Positions 46,041 to 57,430 of a DNA stretch of 64,000 bases are shown here, one piece after another. The notes under the pieces are model-generated. The model was not told where the DNA came from. It was given only the letters and a program-made list of their open reading frames with translations, and searched no databases. Position 1 is the first letter of the stretch, and every line of letters begins with the position of its first letter. The stretch is from assembly GCA_963678705.1 (NCBI GenBank), contig OY783216.1, positions 5,890,001 through 5,954,000 on the forward strand. The letters run 5' to 3'. Position numbers and translations under genes: made by a program. Origin of the DNA: Panorpa germanica. Lineage: Eukaryota; Arthropoda; Insecta; Mecoptera; Panorpidae.

Positions 46041-47108
46041 GGTCCTCCTAATAAATTTAGGATTACGTTTATAAATAATCAATTTAAATTGCAAACAACG
46101 AAACCCAGAAAATATAGGTCTCGCCACTCGTCAATAATAATGATTATAATACAGTTAAATTTATTAAAAAGGTTTTCTTCAAATAAAATAAGCCATACAT
46201 TTTTGAACACCCTGTAGCGCTTCATCATTGCTGTATGACGTAAACCTATAACACATTATATAATAGCACTTTTAATCATTTTTAAACTCGAATTCCCTCG
46301 CAGAATAACTAGCCTATATTCATAATCCCCAAAGTATCCATAGAATTGCCAATGTCAACCCAACCACCCGCGCAATACCCTACACCCGACGCCCGACGCC
46401 CTGCGCCCCGCTCACAACGCCCAACGCCCGTTTACACAGCTATCACATCGTAGTGAACTTCAACCCCGTGTGTGAAAGAGATAACCTATATCACACAAAC
46501 TATATCCATCTCTTTCACACATATGGGGGTGTGATATATGTACCATGTTATGGATGTTTTTAGTGTTTCAAATGATCGTAAAATACACGGCTTTTAAGTC
46601 AACGTCACTTTTTTGTTTTGATTTATTTGACCCTTGTCTGAAAGTAAATATTTGTTTAACATTTTTATTTGTTTCGTTATTTTTTTGTTATAATTAGGTG
46701 TTGATTACTGATTAGTGTTACCTGATAATTGCTAACGATGATTTTAATCGTTTACATATTTACTATACGCTTTATTGTTTAGTTATGTTCATTTTTTAGT
46801 TATGCATGTAAAAGTTTTTTTATGGGCTAATTAATTTTTATGACCTTCGTAATTTTCTATATTTTTAGCGTTTTGCTTAATTAAAGGATAATTATGCATA
46901 GCTAATTAAGAGTGTGAGATCTCTTTTAAAATAACGTACGAGTATGTAAGGGGAAGCGTACTCTGGAGACTAGACTACTTTAAGACAGTAAGGGCCATGG
47001 GAGCGTATTAAGTCACAATTACTTCTCTGTGCTTACTACGGTGTTAATTATATATTTTTAGTAGTACTGCGGAATTGGAGCCGGAAGAAATGTACCAGCT
47101 CTAAAAAC
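46041..47108. other. Intergenic stretch with GC-rich patch and hairpin
   Basis: A family F scrap may lie at 46062-46125. A GC-rich patch with reiterated ACGCCCG and CCCGACGCCC lies at about 46366-46430. TGTGTGAAAGAGAT (46469-46482) and ATCTCTTTCACACA (46508-46521) form a perfect 14-bp hairpin stem. No gene is supported. Confidence 0.45.
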
Positions 47109-47332
47109 TATTTAAATATAGTCCAAATCACGATAGTTCGGCGGTGACTTATACTTAAAAGAGGTTATAAGAGTGGTATAAATCTATAATACGATAATGA
47201 ATTTTATCTTATTCGTTTCTATATACATTATAGAAAAATAAGTGAGTCAGTGCTTTTTAGTTATATCGGCAGTTTATACCCTACAACTTGTTTTAAGTGT
47301 GAGTCGCCGCCGAACTCTCGTAATTTGAACTA
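47109..47332. mobile_element. MITE family H, copy 2 (reverse relative to copy 1)
   Basis: The left end has ATAGTTCGGCGGTGACTTAT and the right end GAGTCGCCGCCGAACTCTCG. Internal blocks match the copy at 10.6 kb in reverse complement over the full length. Confidence 0.7.
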
Positions 47333-47521
47333 TAAAACTAAATGAATTAAACAATAATTAAGTAAGGTGTAAAGTGCAAGGGCGGACAAGACATTTTGTA
47401 GTCAAATGTTTTTTTTGCAGAGTTTTACCCATTCTGTATTTCGGATTTTTAAATGATTATTTTAATTTCTCCTATCTTCAATAATATTGTGCCTTATTAA
47501 TTAATAGGTAATACTAAAATA

Positions 47522-47949
47522 TTTTTTTTTTATATTTATTTATTTATTTGCCTTGACTTTCTTTCGTCATAGCCACCATCAAACATTTTTTATACATCTT
47601 TTCTAATTTATAATTCAATTCAATACTAATTCAATTTTACAAATTTCTAAATATTTCAATAATTCACTAATGAATTTTGAATCACTTAACAAGAATTTAG
47701 TATTAACAGGAAAAGTTTTAATCACATCTAATATATCACTATTCCATTTTAATCTTTCTAAACTATAATTTATGCATTCAAATATAATATGATCCAAAGT
47801 TCCTTCTTCACCACATTGACATCTATCGTCAGATTTAATATTAATTTTGTACAGGTGAGCTGGAGTTTTGCAATGATTACTTTTGATTCTGATTTATTGT
47901 TGATGTAATTTTGCGAGACTCATTTCTAAACCATCTCTTCTTACTTAAA
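47522..47949 (-). mobile_element. 5'-truncated non-LTR retrotransposon with perfect 13-bp duplication
   Basis: The insert begins on the plus strand with a run of T (the poly(A) tail on the minus strand) and is bounded by TAATACTAAAATA at 47509-47521 and 47950-47962, identical. The body is about 430 bp. It carries the same C-terminal CxCG...HIIF-C segment as the LINE at 26.86 kb but is clearly a different copy. Confidence 0.87.
47615..47880 (-). pseudogene. C-terminal LINE ORF2 fragment, second copy
   Basis: The minus strand reads HLYKINIKSDDRCQCGEEG, then LDHIIFECINYS, and continues to a stop at about 47615. The layout of cysteines and histidine matches the fragment at 27.05-27.44 kb. Upstream coding is missing because of truncation. 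Confidence 0.65.
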
Positions 47950-48014
47950 TAATACTAAAATAGATTTATAAATTACATATATTAAAAAAGTATTACATTT
48001 TAAAAATTTAAATT

Positions 48015-48085
48015 AACACATTTTGGAGTCACTTTGACATCATATTAAAGATGCGTATGATCTTTGTGTCATGAAACAATTCAAT
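48015..48085 (+). mobile_element. MITE family B fragment
   Basis: ACATTTTGGAGTCACTTTGA and AAGATGCGTATGATC match the left part of copies 1 and 3. The element ends after about 70 bp. Confidence 0.65.
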
Positions 48086-48846
48086 TTGATTTCGCTCGTT
48101 CAAGTAAATGTCAGTGATATGAACTACAAATGGTAAAAACACTTGACCTAACCTCACTGCCGTACCAGTATTGAATGAAGTTGCAAATAAACCATTAAAG
48201 TGTAACAGAGTCAGATATATCTTGTTTCTTTTTCTGTAATATTCTTGTTAAATGAGCGTCAAATTTTATTTCTACGGTGTGAAAGAGACAACAACTATAT
48301 CTCCATTTAAATGTATGATGTTAGAAAGAGAAATGTATATGGTTATTATAGGTGACATATATCTGAAATCTAAGTGAAATGGAATTGATTTCTTGACTGA
48401 AACTTCTCCTAGCTATGTTCTTTCACGCAAATGGATACTGGAGTGTATGACAGTCAATGTCAAGACAAATTTAAATAAATAAAAGAAATCGCATTTAACA
48501 TCCTGATAGTTAACTTTATCAATTCATATCCAATTGAAATGTATCTAGTCCAAATTACCTTTTGAAAATTCGTGATAGCTAAGAAAAGAAAGTCACAATT
48601 CATTAAGAGAAAATTGCTTCTAATTTCAAATTAGTATTTAGTATTAATATTAGATTATTTTATTTGTTGTAATAATTGTAATATAAATAAATTGATATAT
48701 GTTTAATACAAGTCATAGCCGTGTTTTATTGTTGTTAACCACAAGAACTTCGTGATGCGGTTATGACGACGCGTCACAACGAAATAGACACAAATTGAGT
48801 TCGAGGTTGCAATACAAATAACAATAGCAAATATATCGATATATAC
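48086..48846. other. Intergenic stretch
   Basis: AT-rich. GGTGTGAAAGAGACAAC near 48278 resembles the stem of the hairpin at 46.47 kb. No gene is supported. Confidence 0.35.
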
Positions 48847-49080
48847 ATGACTCAATAAGTTCGTAGAATGATATATAGATGGCACCACTATTGACAAATG
48901 CATATGATTTTTAGATAGTGTCAACCTTCAAACGATTTGTGTTAAAATTTGATGCCATTTTAATAATTAATTTACAAGTTACAGTGGTTTTAATGACGCT
49001 ACTTTTACAATTTTAAAAACAATGGAAAATTGGAAATTCGTGTGTTGAAAGAAATTGGCAACTTTAAGAAAATAAAAACG
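48847..49080 (+). mobile_element. Mariner end fragment, copy 3
   Basis: Begins ATGACTCAATAAGTTCG, continues with the shared block, and reaches ATGGAAAATTGGAAATTCG, a decayed version of the transposase start seen at 28023. The frame breaks at once. The rest is missing. Confidence 0.6.
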
Positions 49081-51564
49081 ACAATAGACGTATATTAAAA
49101 TATTTCAATAAAAAATAAAATATCTGAGCACATCTGAGATGTATTAAACGTAAATTTGTAATCACCCGGTGCTTAATGTGTTATATATTTTAAACAGAGA
49201 GTCATATATCACGATACAAGTTAAAATCAGAGAGTAATGCTATCAGAAACGCCATGTTGCATGCATTAAGCATTACAAACATGGGCGTCCCCAAATGGCG
49301 TAAACGGGGTATTTACCCCCCTCCTGAATCTATAGTTTTACTGTAAATAGAATGAAGTCAAAAGCCTCATTCCCACTCACTGTTTTGATATTTAGTTTAC
49401 TGTTTTTATTTAATATTGTAATCTAGATTTCAAGTTTTCGTTTCAGTATTCCTTTTCACATTTGTGTTTTAATTTAAGTTTAGTTAATTTAGTTGGTGCG
49501 TATGCAACGTTAATTATATAAATTTTGACAGCTCGACAAAATTGTATATGAAATAATTATAAAGTTGCTATTTTTACTTCTATATTTTTCAAAAACTGAC
49601 ATTAAACTTCTTTTAAAAGTAAATCCTACTACATTTTGACAGATTGTCACATTTTGGACGTTGTAATATAATATAGTTTTTCTTAATTTCATATTTTTAA
49701 ATTAAAAACATCGGACCTTGTAAGGTTCTAAAAAACTAAGAAAACTTAAAGAATAAATTAAATTAAAAATGGTACTGTGAATGACTATGCGTGTTGCAGT
49801 GAGTGGAAATGCCCTCCAACGGACGCCTATGATTGCAGAGAAAACTGTGAGTAGTAAATTGTAGTCACACTGTTTATGAAGGATTACTGCATTTGTGGTC
49901 AAATTTCAAGGATACAATCTCAGATATTCAGCCAGCAGCTTCCAGCTTCAGCTATATGCATAATCATTTCAGATGGGATGGGCTTTAATGGATATGTGCG
50001 AATATGTTCAATAGAACATGGAATTTTCTTGTAGGCGAGACTTGTAGTTCGACATTCTGTCAACTAAAGAGATTTGTTGTAAACGCTGAGCAAACTTTTA
50101 TTGAAAAGAAATTTAGATTTATTAAATCAGTCAATAAGATCGTGGGATGATATACGAGTATAGAAAGGGGCGGCCTTAGCCATTGCGAGGCCCCGGGCAG
50201 CAGATCATTGCGAGGCCCCGAGGAAGTTAACAAGCACAAAGACGACAAATATTAATGAAGATAAACTAAGGTACATGAATGCCTTAAAAGAAGACTCAGT
50301 GATTAAGGGCCTTATTCTGTAAAGTATTTCCACCGGTGAAAAAATTTCATCGCTGTAAAATAACGTAACAAAAGCGATGATTTTTTATTTGGTATTCTGT
50401 AAGAAATTTTCATCGATTTTATTTTCGTCGCTGGTAAAAAATCGACCAAATTATAAGGTCGTCTTTAGCAGTGACTTTAAAATTTTCTATCGCTGTATTT
50501 TTTAAAACTGTCTAAACAATTCGAATTATAATTTGAATTTCAGTACAAATTTTTTAATACACAGTATATGTATTGTCATACAAATATAAATATATCAGAA
50601 AGTGAGGTTATGTTGCTTGTCAATTGACTTGAACAATTGACATGTATTCGTACTTGTCAAGTGTTTGAATTTTTAAATATTTGAATATTCTGATTGGTCA
50701 AATATTTTTAAAATTGATATACTAAATTGACAAGTGTATATTCGGACTTTGGTATTATCGCTTACATTTTACGCTTCTCTGTCCTTATCCTTTCAATCTC
50801 TTTCCTCTTCCTTCATAGCATTCTTTCCTTTTCCGCCCCTTTCCTAATTTCCCTCCTCACTAATCAAACACCTGCTCTCTGTTTTCATCAGTTATTAATT
50901 AATTATTCAAAAATCATATATATTTTAACGAAAAAATATTTTTCTATCACTTTGAATCAAATTCAGAAATTTGGATTGGCCCATTCCAATACCCATTAAA
51001 CTTAGCCCGTTTTAAATTTAATAAAATACACAAAAACCAAATGAAATTCATTTAAATTAATTAAGTTTCTAAATATTTGATTGTTTTCTATTCGATTCGA
51101 TTATCCGGACATACTGTATCCGCTAATTAAGCTCAAGTTAATTAGATTTCAAACAGTTCTTGATTATTGACATTAATTACTGCAATTTTTTTTAATGTAT
51201 TAATTTAAAAACAACAATAATTAAAAAATATGGTACAACAATTAACACCTTTTTGTTTTCTAATTTAGACCAATTAGTACATAAATATTTACAAATTTAA
51301 ATAAACCTAATTAATTTTTAAACATTTTTATTATTAAGTTATTATTTTCTAGTAGCTTATAATACTTGAAATTAACAAATAGAACAATTATAAAACGACC
51401 ATAAAAAATAATTGATTAATTAAAATGAAACTGTTAAATTTTATATTGTGAAAATATAGCGCATTAGAAATATGTTGTGTTTCTGAATCTATGTTGAACA
51501 AATATTACATTCTTGGTAGCGTAATGTTGTAATGAGTGTACTAAGTGTTGTTTGAATTGTAGTA
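49081..51564. other. Intergenic stretch with two GC-richer transposon-like tips
   Basis: At about 49285-49320 (GGGCGTCCCCAAATGGCG) and 50165-50225 (GCGGCCTTAGCCATTGCGAG repeated with GAGGCCCCG) there are GC-rich blocks that resemble hAT-element tips, without partners. The remainder is AT-rich; a 90-codon frame at 50727-50999 is unrecognised. Confidence 0.35.
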
Positions 51565-52238
51565 CGTCTCCTCATTATAACTCATTGAAATTGATGATAA
51601 TAAATGTGTATTGGCGTGTCTATTTCATGAAATATCTAAATGTTGACGGAGATATAGCAATTAAAAATTTGAATCGTAGTTTTAGCGCTAGAAATGGGCG
51701 GCCATTTGTATGACGTTAATGCATTTATACGTCAGTTATTTGTTAAGTAGGTCAGTGCTGTGGTAATGTTCTGCAGCTGTTGGTAGTCGAAATAATCAAG
51801 TCAAGTCAAAGAATAATAAGTTTTTATTTTATTTAACCCTGTTACGGCAGACATAATATTGAAATTTTATTGTTCCTTGAAATAGCTGTAAATAATATTT
51901 GATATTTTGATATATAAATACATATATCAGAGATTTATGAGCTGTAAGGTTGGTAACCTGTAAACTTGTCAGAGTTCTGTCAAGAATATATCTCTTTTAC
52001 GCTCTGTTGTATCAAAGAGATAGCAACTAGTGGTTGTGATGTCACATTCAATTGGAATGTTGTACAACGTTGAATCCCTTTAATAATTAAAGGAAGAAAA
52101 TGACTTTTTTAATTGTTTATATCTCCTAACATATAAGGAGTTATTAAAAAATAATTGAACATTTGAGGTTCTAGTAATCCACTTTATCAATATATAGTAC
52201 AGCTTTATAAAAATTAAGACATAGGACACAAGCCCATT
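51565..52238 (+). repeat. Inverted-repeat family A, copy 4 (right end intact)
   Basis: The left terminal repeat is partly deleted, from TCCTCATTATAACTC on. The rest follows copy 1 closely, including AGGTTGGTAACCTGTAAACTTG, and continues past the point where copy 1 stops to the intact end AGGACACAAGCCCATT. This copy defines the right half of the family. Confidence 0.7.
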
Positions 52239-53097
52239 GTTTTGATTTGATTAAATCATCATCATCAATTGTTGACGCTGACTGCTGTTATCTTCGGATT
52301 CGATACCCGTAGCTGAATTAAATTTTTAATTTAGGATGTTATCAACTTCCAGCAACTAGCAAGTATAGTACAAGGTCGCTGGACTCAGCATCGGAAATAC
52401 AAACTTAATAAATTTAAAAAAAAAAAAATGTTTCTTTTACATGAAATTCAATGGTGAAGGTAGCTAGCTATATTTAGCGGTAATCGTCTCCTTGAATCAA
52501 TATAACAACCAGTTTCTATTATAATCATTCACTTCAATAACAATGTAATATTACCACAATATTTCAAAGTCATTTTATTGGTAAACAATATCATCATGAC
52601 AAATGATTTTTATTTGCCCCCAATTTTTACAGTCCCTTATTTAAAAAGGGCATTAAATAAAATAGCACGTCATTACTCAGCCACATGGCAAACAGAGGCT
52701 ATCCTAGCTGCGATTGCTGATAGCCCTTGCCGTATAGAACCTTTCCTTTCCTTTCCCTTTCCTCCCAATACCCTATTTGAGGGGTAGATGCTCACAAAAC
52801 AGAAATTACATGTGAAAAAGTTCTGATTTATTTTTAGACAAATATAATGTACAATAAATGTAATGATAAATCGAATAGTTATTGTGAATGGATGTAATAA
52901 ATGTACGTGTGTCTGTTTTGTCGTTATTTGAAGCTAATTGGATAGCATTTTTATATTTATTTTGATTTATGGAATACTAGTTGACCTGATAGACATTGTC
53001 CTGTTCAAATTTATTCACAATTCAACTGAAAATTAACAACCGAATCAATTTTTCGTCACAATTTGACAATCAGTTGTCAAAAACATTTGCGCATATA
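52239..53097. other. Intergenic stretch
   Basis: AT-rich; a 69-codon frame at 52578-52787 is not recognised. Confidence 0.35.
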
Positions 53098-53339
53098 CCC
53101 AATAAACATTTTGGAGTCACTTTGCCATCATATTGAAGATGCGTATGATTTTTTTGTCATGAAAGAGCTCAGTTTCTCACAGTCGTTCATATGAAATGTC
53201 TGTTTTATCGGCTGCAAATGGCGAAACCACTCCACCTGTCGGATTACAGATGAAGATAAAGTTGATGCGAACTATAATTAAAGTGCAATAGTGATAGAAA
53301 CGTCACAAAACAGGACGCTTCACCAAATTCTTTACTGGG
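53098..53339 (+). mobile_element. MITE family B, copy 3
   Basis: Begins CCCAATAAACATTTTGG and ends CTTTACTGGG, 242 bp, with TA on both sides. The interior follows copy 1, with a deletion near the AGAGCTCAGTTTCTCAC block. Confidence 0.75.
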
Positions 53340-54124
53340 TAGTAGCAAAAATCCCATAGAAAAGAAACACTTTCAGTATTTCCAGTCAAATTTTTCAATT
53401 CTTTTTTCCATTAAAACCTTACTGACACTATTAAGAACTTAAAACAAAATTAGGCAAATCGATCTAAAATATCAAATCTTTAATGTTGCTCGGGACAGCT
53501 CAGTTGTATATATAATAGAGATGACAATTCAAAAAAGAGAAAAGAGTAAATAAAGAAAATGACGTCAATACGCAAACTGACTTTTTAAAACTGACTATTT
53601 TAAACGTTAGTAACTTTTATAATATTTTGAATAATTAAAATATATATTACATAAATATATATTAGATTAGGTACACATCTGACAAACACCAAAAAATAAA
53701 ACCATTAACATACTATCTTAAATTAGGCCACTGTTGCCATTTAACTGTCAGAAATTGGGTTTTTATAAAAATAAAATATGTTAAAAGTAGCAGTAAAAAA
53801 TAAATAGTCAGACTTCGCCTAAGACATGTATTTCTCAAAATGTTCTAAATGGTGTCAACTATCATCCCCTTAAGCCTTTGCACCTTGCTACCAAGCACCC
53901 TGTATTCAACTGATCTGTATCTGAGTTTACAAGTCAGAGGAGTCCAAAGTATCCTAAGACACTTTACCCTGCACTGGTCCATAAGTTCCGAAACAGTTAC
54001 TTCGCCAGCATTGCTGAATGAATGGGCCTTTGCAGCTTTAAATAATGCCATCGCTAGCGTGGTCGTCGAAGTATCGTCACAAGGTTGTACTGTTAATATT
54101 CAAAGAGGCACATACCACTAAAAA
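53340..54124. other. Intergenic stretch
   Basis: 53845-54121 carries overlapping frames on both strands (68 and 90 codons) in less AT-rich DNA. Neither matches a family I know, and neither has clear splice or start context, so I leave it unannotated. Confidence 0.35.
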
Positions 54125-54190
54125 TATATTCCGTTTTATAGAAATATAGGTACCGTTTTATAGAAATATAAGTACCGTTTTATAGAAATA
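54125..54190. repeat. Three-copy ~24-bp tandem repeat
   Basis: CCGTTTTATAGAAATA is repeated three times with spacers ATAGGTA- and TAAGTA-like, then the series stops. Probably a minor replication-slippage array. Confidence 0.7.
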
Positions 54191-54785
54191 AATTTTGGTT
54201 CAGAATCAAATTCAACAAATGGTAAATAAAAACACATATTTATACAATAATAAACAATAACATCATCACAAAAACTCAATTAAAACCAATTTTATAACCA
54301 AAAAAGAAATAAATAGAAAATTTGATTGTTTATTTTAATTTTATGATAAATGGTCATATAACGATTTAAGGACAGTAATATTATGTTATAAAGAGGGAGG
54401 GGAGATAATGTAAACGAGAATTACAGATTAACGACAAAGGGCTCTGCTCTACGTCTGGTGAAGTGAAGGATCCATTACAGCCCTCAATCCTCAGTCCTCT
54501 CCTACTCCTACTCCTACTCCTCCAGTTATCAGCTAACAGGACGAAAACTTGTGCGAGGACTTTAAAGCCCTGCTGTGTCTGTATAACGTTATGTGTTCAC
54601 TGTATACAGATCTGCTACTGCGCCGCTAAACGGTTCATATGCTGTTACTTGATACGGCCGTCATTAACGACGTGCTTCAGTTAATTAAATTAAAAGTCAT
54701 GTAAATAATATAACAGATACTCTTTATCTGAAAAAGATTTCAAATTTATTTATTGCATAAAAACATCACCTTAATTACCTTATAA
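54191..54785. other. Intergenic stretch
   Basis: Contains a CTCCTACTCCTACTC run near 54500-54520. No gene is supported. Confidence 0.35.
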
Positions 54786-55352
54786 AGTAACATTTAAAGA
54801 ATACTTTGCGAAATTTTCATAAATAAATATCAAGAAATGAGGCATTGACAGCGAATCTCCGGAGACGTCACAAAAGAAGTAACATTATGGTATCCCTCAT
54901 AACTTATCACTGGATTTTCTGAAATCGAAAAATCAAAATGATTTCATTAGTTGATAAGTTTCTGCAGGTAACGATGTCGAGTTTTTTCTTTTTTATTCAT
55001 TTTTCAATTTTTTACAGCACTTAAAAGTCAAAATACTGATTTTTCATGAAAAAAATCAAAATCTTTGTTATTTTAAAATACGTTAAAATTAAAAATTAAA
55101 AAAAAAACTCCACAGCGTTACCTCGGCATTTATGTAAAGAAAGAGTGTGCAAAATTTCAAAAGAATCGGTCCAGTAGATTTTGAGCTAGAGAGGGCACCG
55201 ACTCTGAAAAAGGTATGTATGAGAAACCGCATTTTAAAGTTTCAAAGTAACACGAAAGCAGACCAGAGAGGTGAAGACTTAAAACTCTATATCTCCATCA
55301 GTTTTACTCCAATCGACTTTACATTTTTACACAATAAACTTAATATGTTATG
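54786..55352 (+). repeat. Family D arm, single copy
   Basis: It matches the arms of the 2.4-kb element, from AACATTTAAAGAATACTTTG to CACAATAAACTTAATATG, but lacks about 80 bp at the outer end and has no inverted partner nearby. Short ORFs over the arm include stops in other copies and are not genes. Confidence 0.7.
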
Positions 55353-57430
55353 CAATAATATAAATAAAAAAAAAAGGGAAAAAAATTAATTGAAACCTTA
55401 CTACCCCTTTCCCCCTTTAAATGGGATATAGACGTCTCAAAATGTGTGATATGACGTGGCAAATGAGTCGGAAGATTAATCAGAAAACAAATAAATTTTG
55501 AGTGACGTAATCTATGAATGACTCCTGCTCTACGGGCAAACTAGACCGACAGGATGTGACAACTTTCGTATCCATTCATTATTTTAACAGCTCATATCAT
55601 TAGACAAATTAGCTATACATTTTATTCCACATTCTTGATCATTTTAACCAGGATTAAATACAAATCTCCAGACTCTTTTTAAAAATATTTCCATCTAACA
55701 ATATTAATATTTCGTTATCTAAACATGAATTTAAATAAAAATAAATACTTGAATATTATTTAGTAGTTAATTATTTGTCAAGTAATTTTATGTGGTCGTA
55801 AAAAAGAAATATCGAAGATAAAATTCTTGTATTCCTTTTTAGTATGATATACGCACGTATAAAGATATATGTTACAAGCATGGAAGGAGGCAGTAACTCA
55901 TAAAATTAAGCGATTCGGATTCAAGTTAGTCTCACATAGAATATCGAGTGAAGCAGTAGCGACGGAAGAGCTAAGAGATACGGCGCGAGCTTTCCATCAT
56001 TTGTTTTGATCTTATTCAAACAAACTATTATTACGAGAGCCACTAAACCGTTAAAGAAAACATAAAATAAATGATGAAAAAATCATACTTAGCATTAGAG
56101 ACATCATAATAAAGATAATAATAATTATAGATAATAATATAAGATGTGTTTAAATTGTCTAAGATAATCTGTGCGCACTAATTGCGCGCACACCAACCGA
56201 ATTATGGATAATTAGTTTATCTAACCTGACTTAATTAATTATTACAAGCAAGCAGGTGTTTATCTTTATTTCAAAGTAAAATAATTGTGTTTAAAATTAA
56301 AGTGAATTATAAATAAATATGTGATGTAAATATTTAAAAAGAGGTTCTTCATTTATAAAATTTTATTATTAACTGACAGTTTTGTGTAAACGTTTTATAT
56401 ATGTTGACAGTTCATTTTTCATTTTTTTTGAGGTTATAATTGATTCTTATATTAAAATATCGTTTATTAATAATTGATATAAAGTGTTTTTAAGTAAATT
56501 ATTTGTGGAAAAGTTTTTATTCTTATCGGAGTACCTTAAACATTTAACATGATTTAAATTGTTCCACGTAATCGCAGTATTTAATCAGATAGCTTATGTC
56601 TGTGGTTTATAATTATTAGCATGTTTCAGTTGTTGTATTCAAACTATTGAAAATAAAAGAGATAATATAAAACATATTTAATTGACATCATTTGCTGATA
56701 ATTATTAAACGGTAACATCTGAATACTTAAAGTAAATATAAGTAAAGAAGCAGAAAAGCATCGTTCGTGTGTCAGTGGGGCTCAATTCATGCAGTCTTTG
56801 ACGTGCCATCTCAATACCGGCTTCGCATTCATAATAAACACACAATAGGACTTGTTGCTCGTCTTCTTCGGTCAACAAATTTACGTCTAGTGCACGATGT
56901 TTTGATAATTTACACGTAGTGTGAACTGTTTTGTGTAACTGACAATTTCATGTAAAATAATACTTAAACAAAATACTATACTTGGAAGTTTTGATAAAGT
57001 TATTAGTTGGGTTATGTTTGAATACAATCAAAGTAAGTGGTATGTTCATTTCGTGTTAACACTGTGTTGAATATACATTATGTAATTGATAATTTAAAAC
57101 TGAGTTTTGTATTTTGACGTTTAATTAGTTTAATGGATTGCGCGTTCGAGTTCGCGTTCGTGGCGTCATAACCTCTCTGTTGTTGTGACGTTTGTACTGC
57201 TTTGTGTGTCGCGAGTTCCTCTATTTTATTTACTCACATTTTTACCCAATAATACAAATTAAACGTATACGATTTATTAAGGTCTGTGATTAGGTTAAAT
57301 ATATAAAGTGATTAAAAATAAAACAGGGTGTTTATAAAAGAAAAAACTTGTACTAAATTTAAAATATATGTGTTTGTGACATGTAAACTATAAGTACTTT
57401 GTGTTAATTAGATTTTTAAGGTTATTAAAA
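55353..57430 (+). other. Upstream region and probable 5' UTR of the plus-strand gene
   Basis: AT-rich DNA with GC-richer islands at about 55950-56000, 56760-56870 and 57130-57230. The last includes GCGTTCGAGTTCGCGTTCG and GTGACGTT. An initiator-like GTGTGTCAGTGGGG occurs at about 56767. Several short upstream ATGs precede the coding start. A transcription start cannot be fixed from sequence alone. Confidence 0.35.

Noticed and set aside
53845..54121. Overlapping ORFs on both strands in less AT-rich DNA
   Set aside because: Looks almost coding, but both directions are open, and no family or splice context could be identified. Left as unannotated.
56767..56800. Initiator plus downstream promoter element upstream of the plus-strand gene
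   Set aside because: An initiator-like TCAGTG is present, but the GACGTG that follows is about two bases off the strict spacing for a downstream promoter element.
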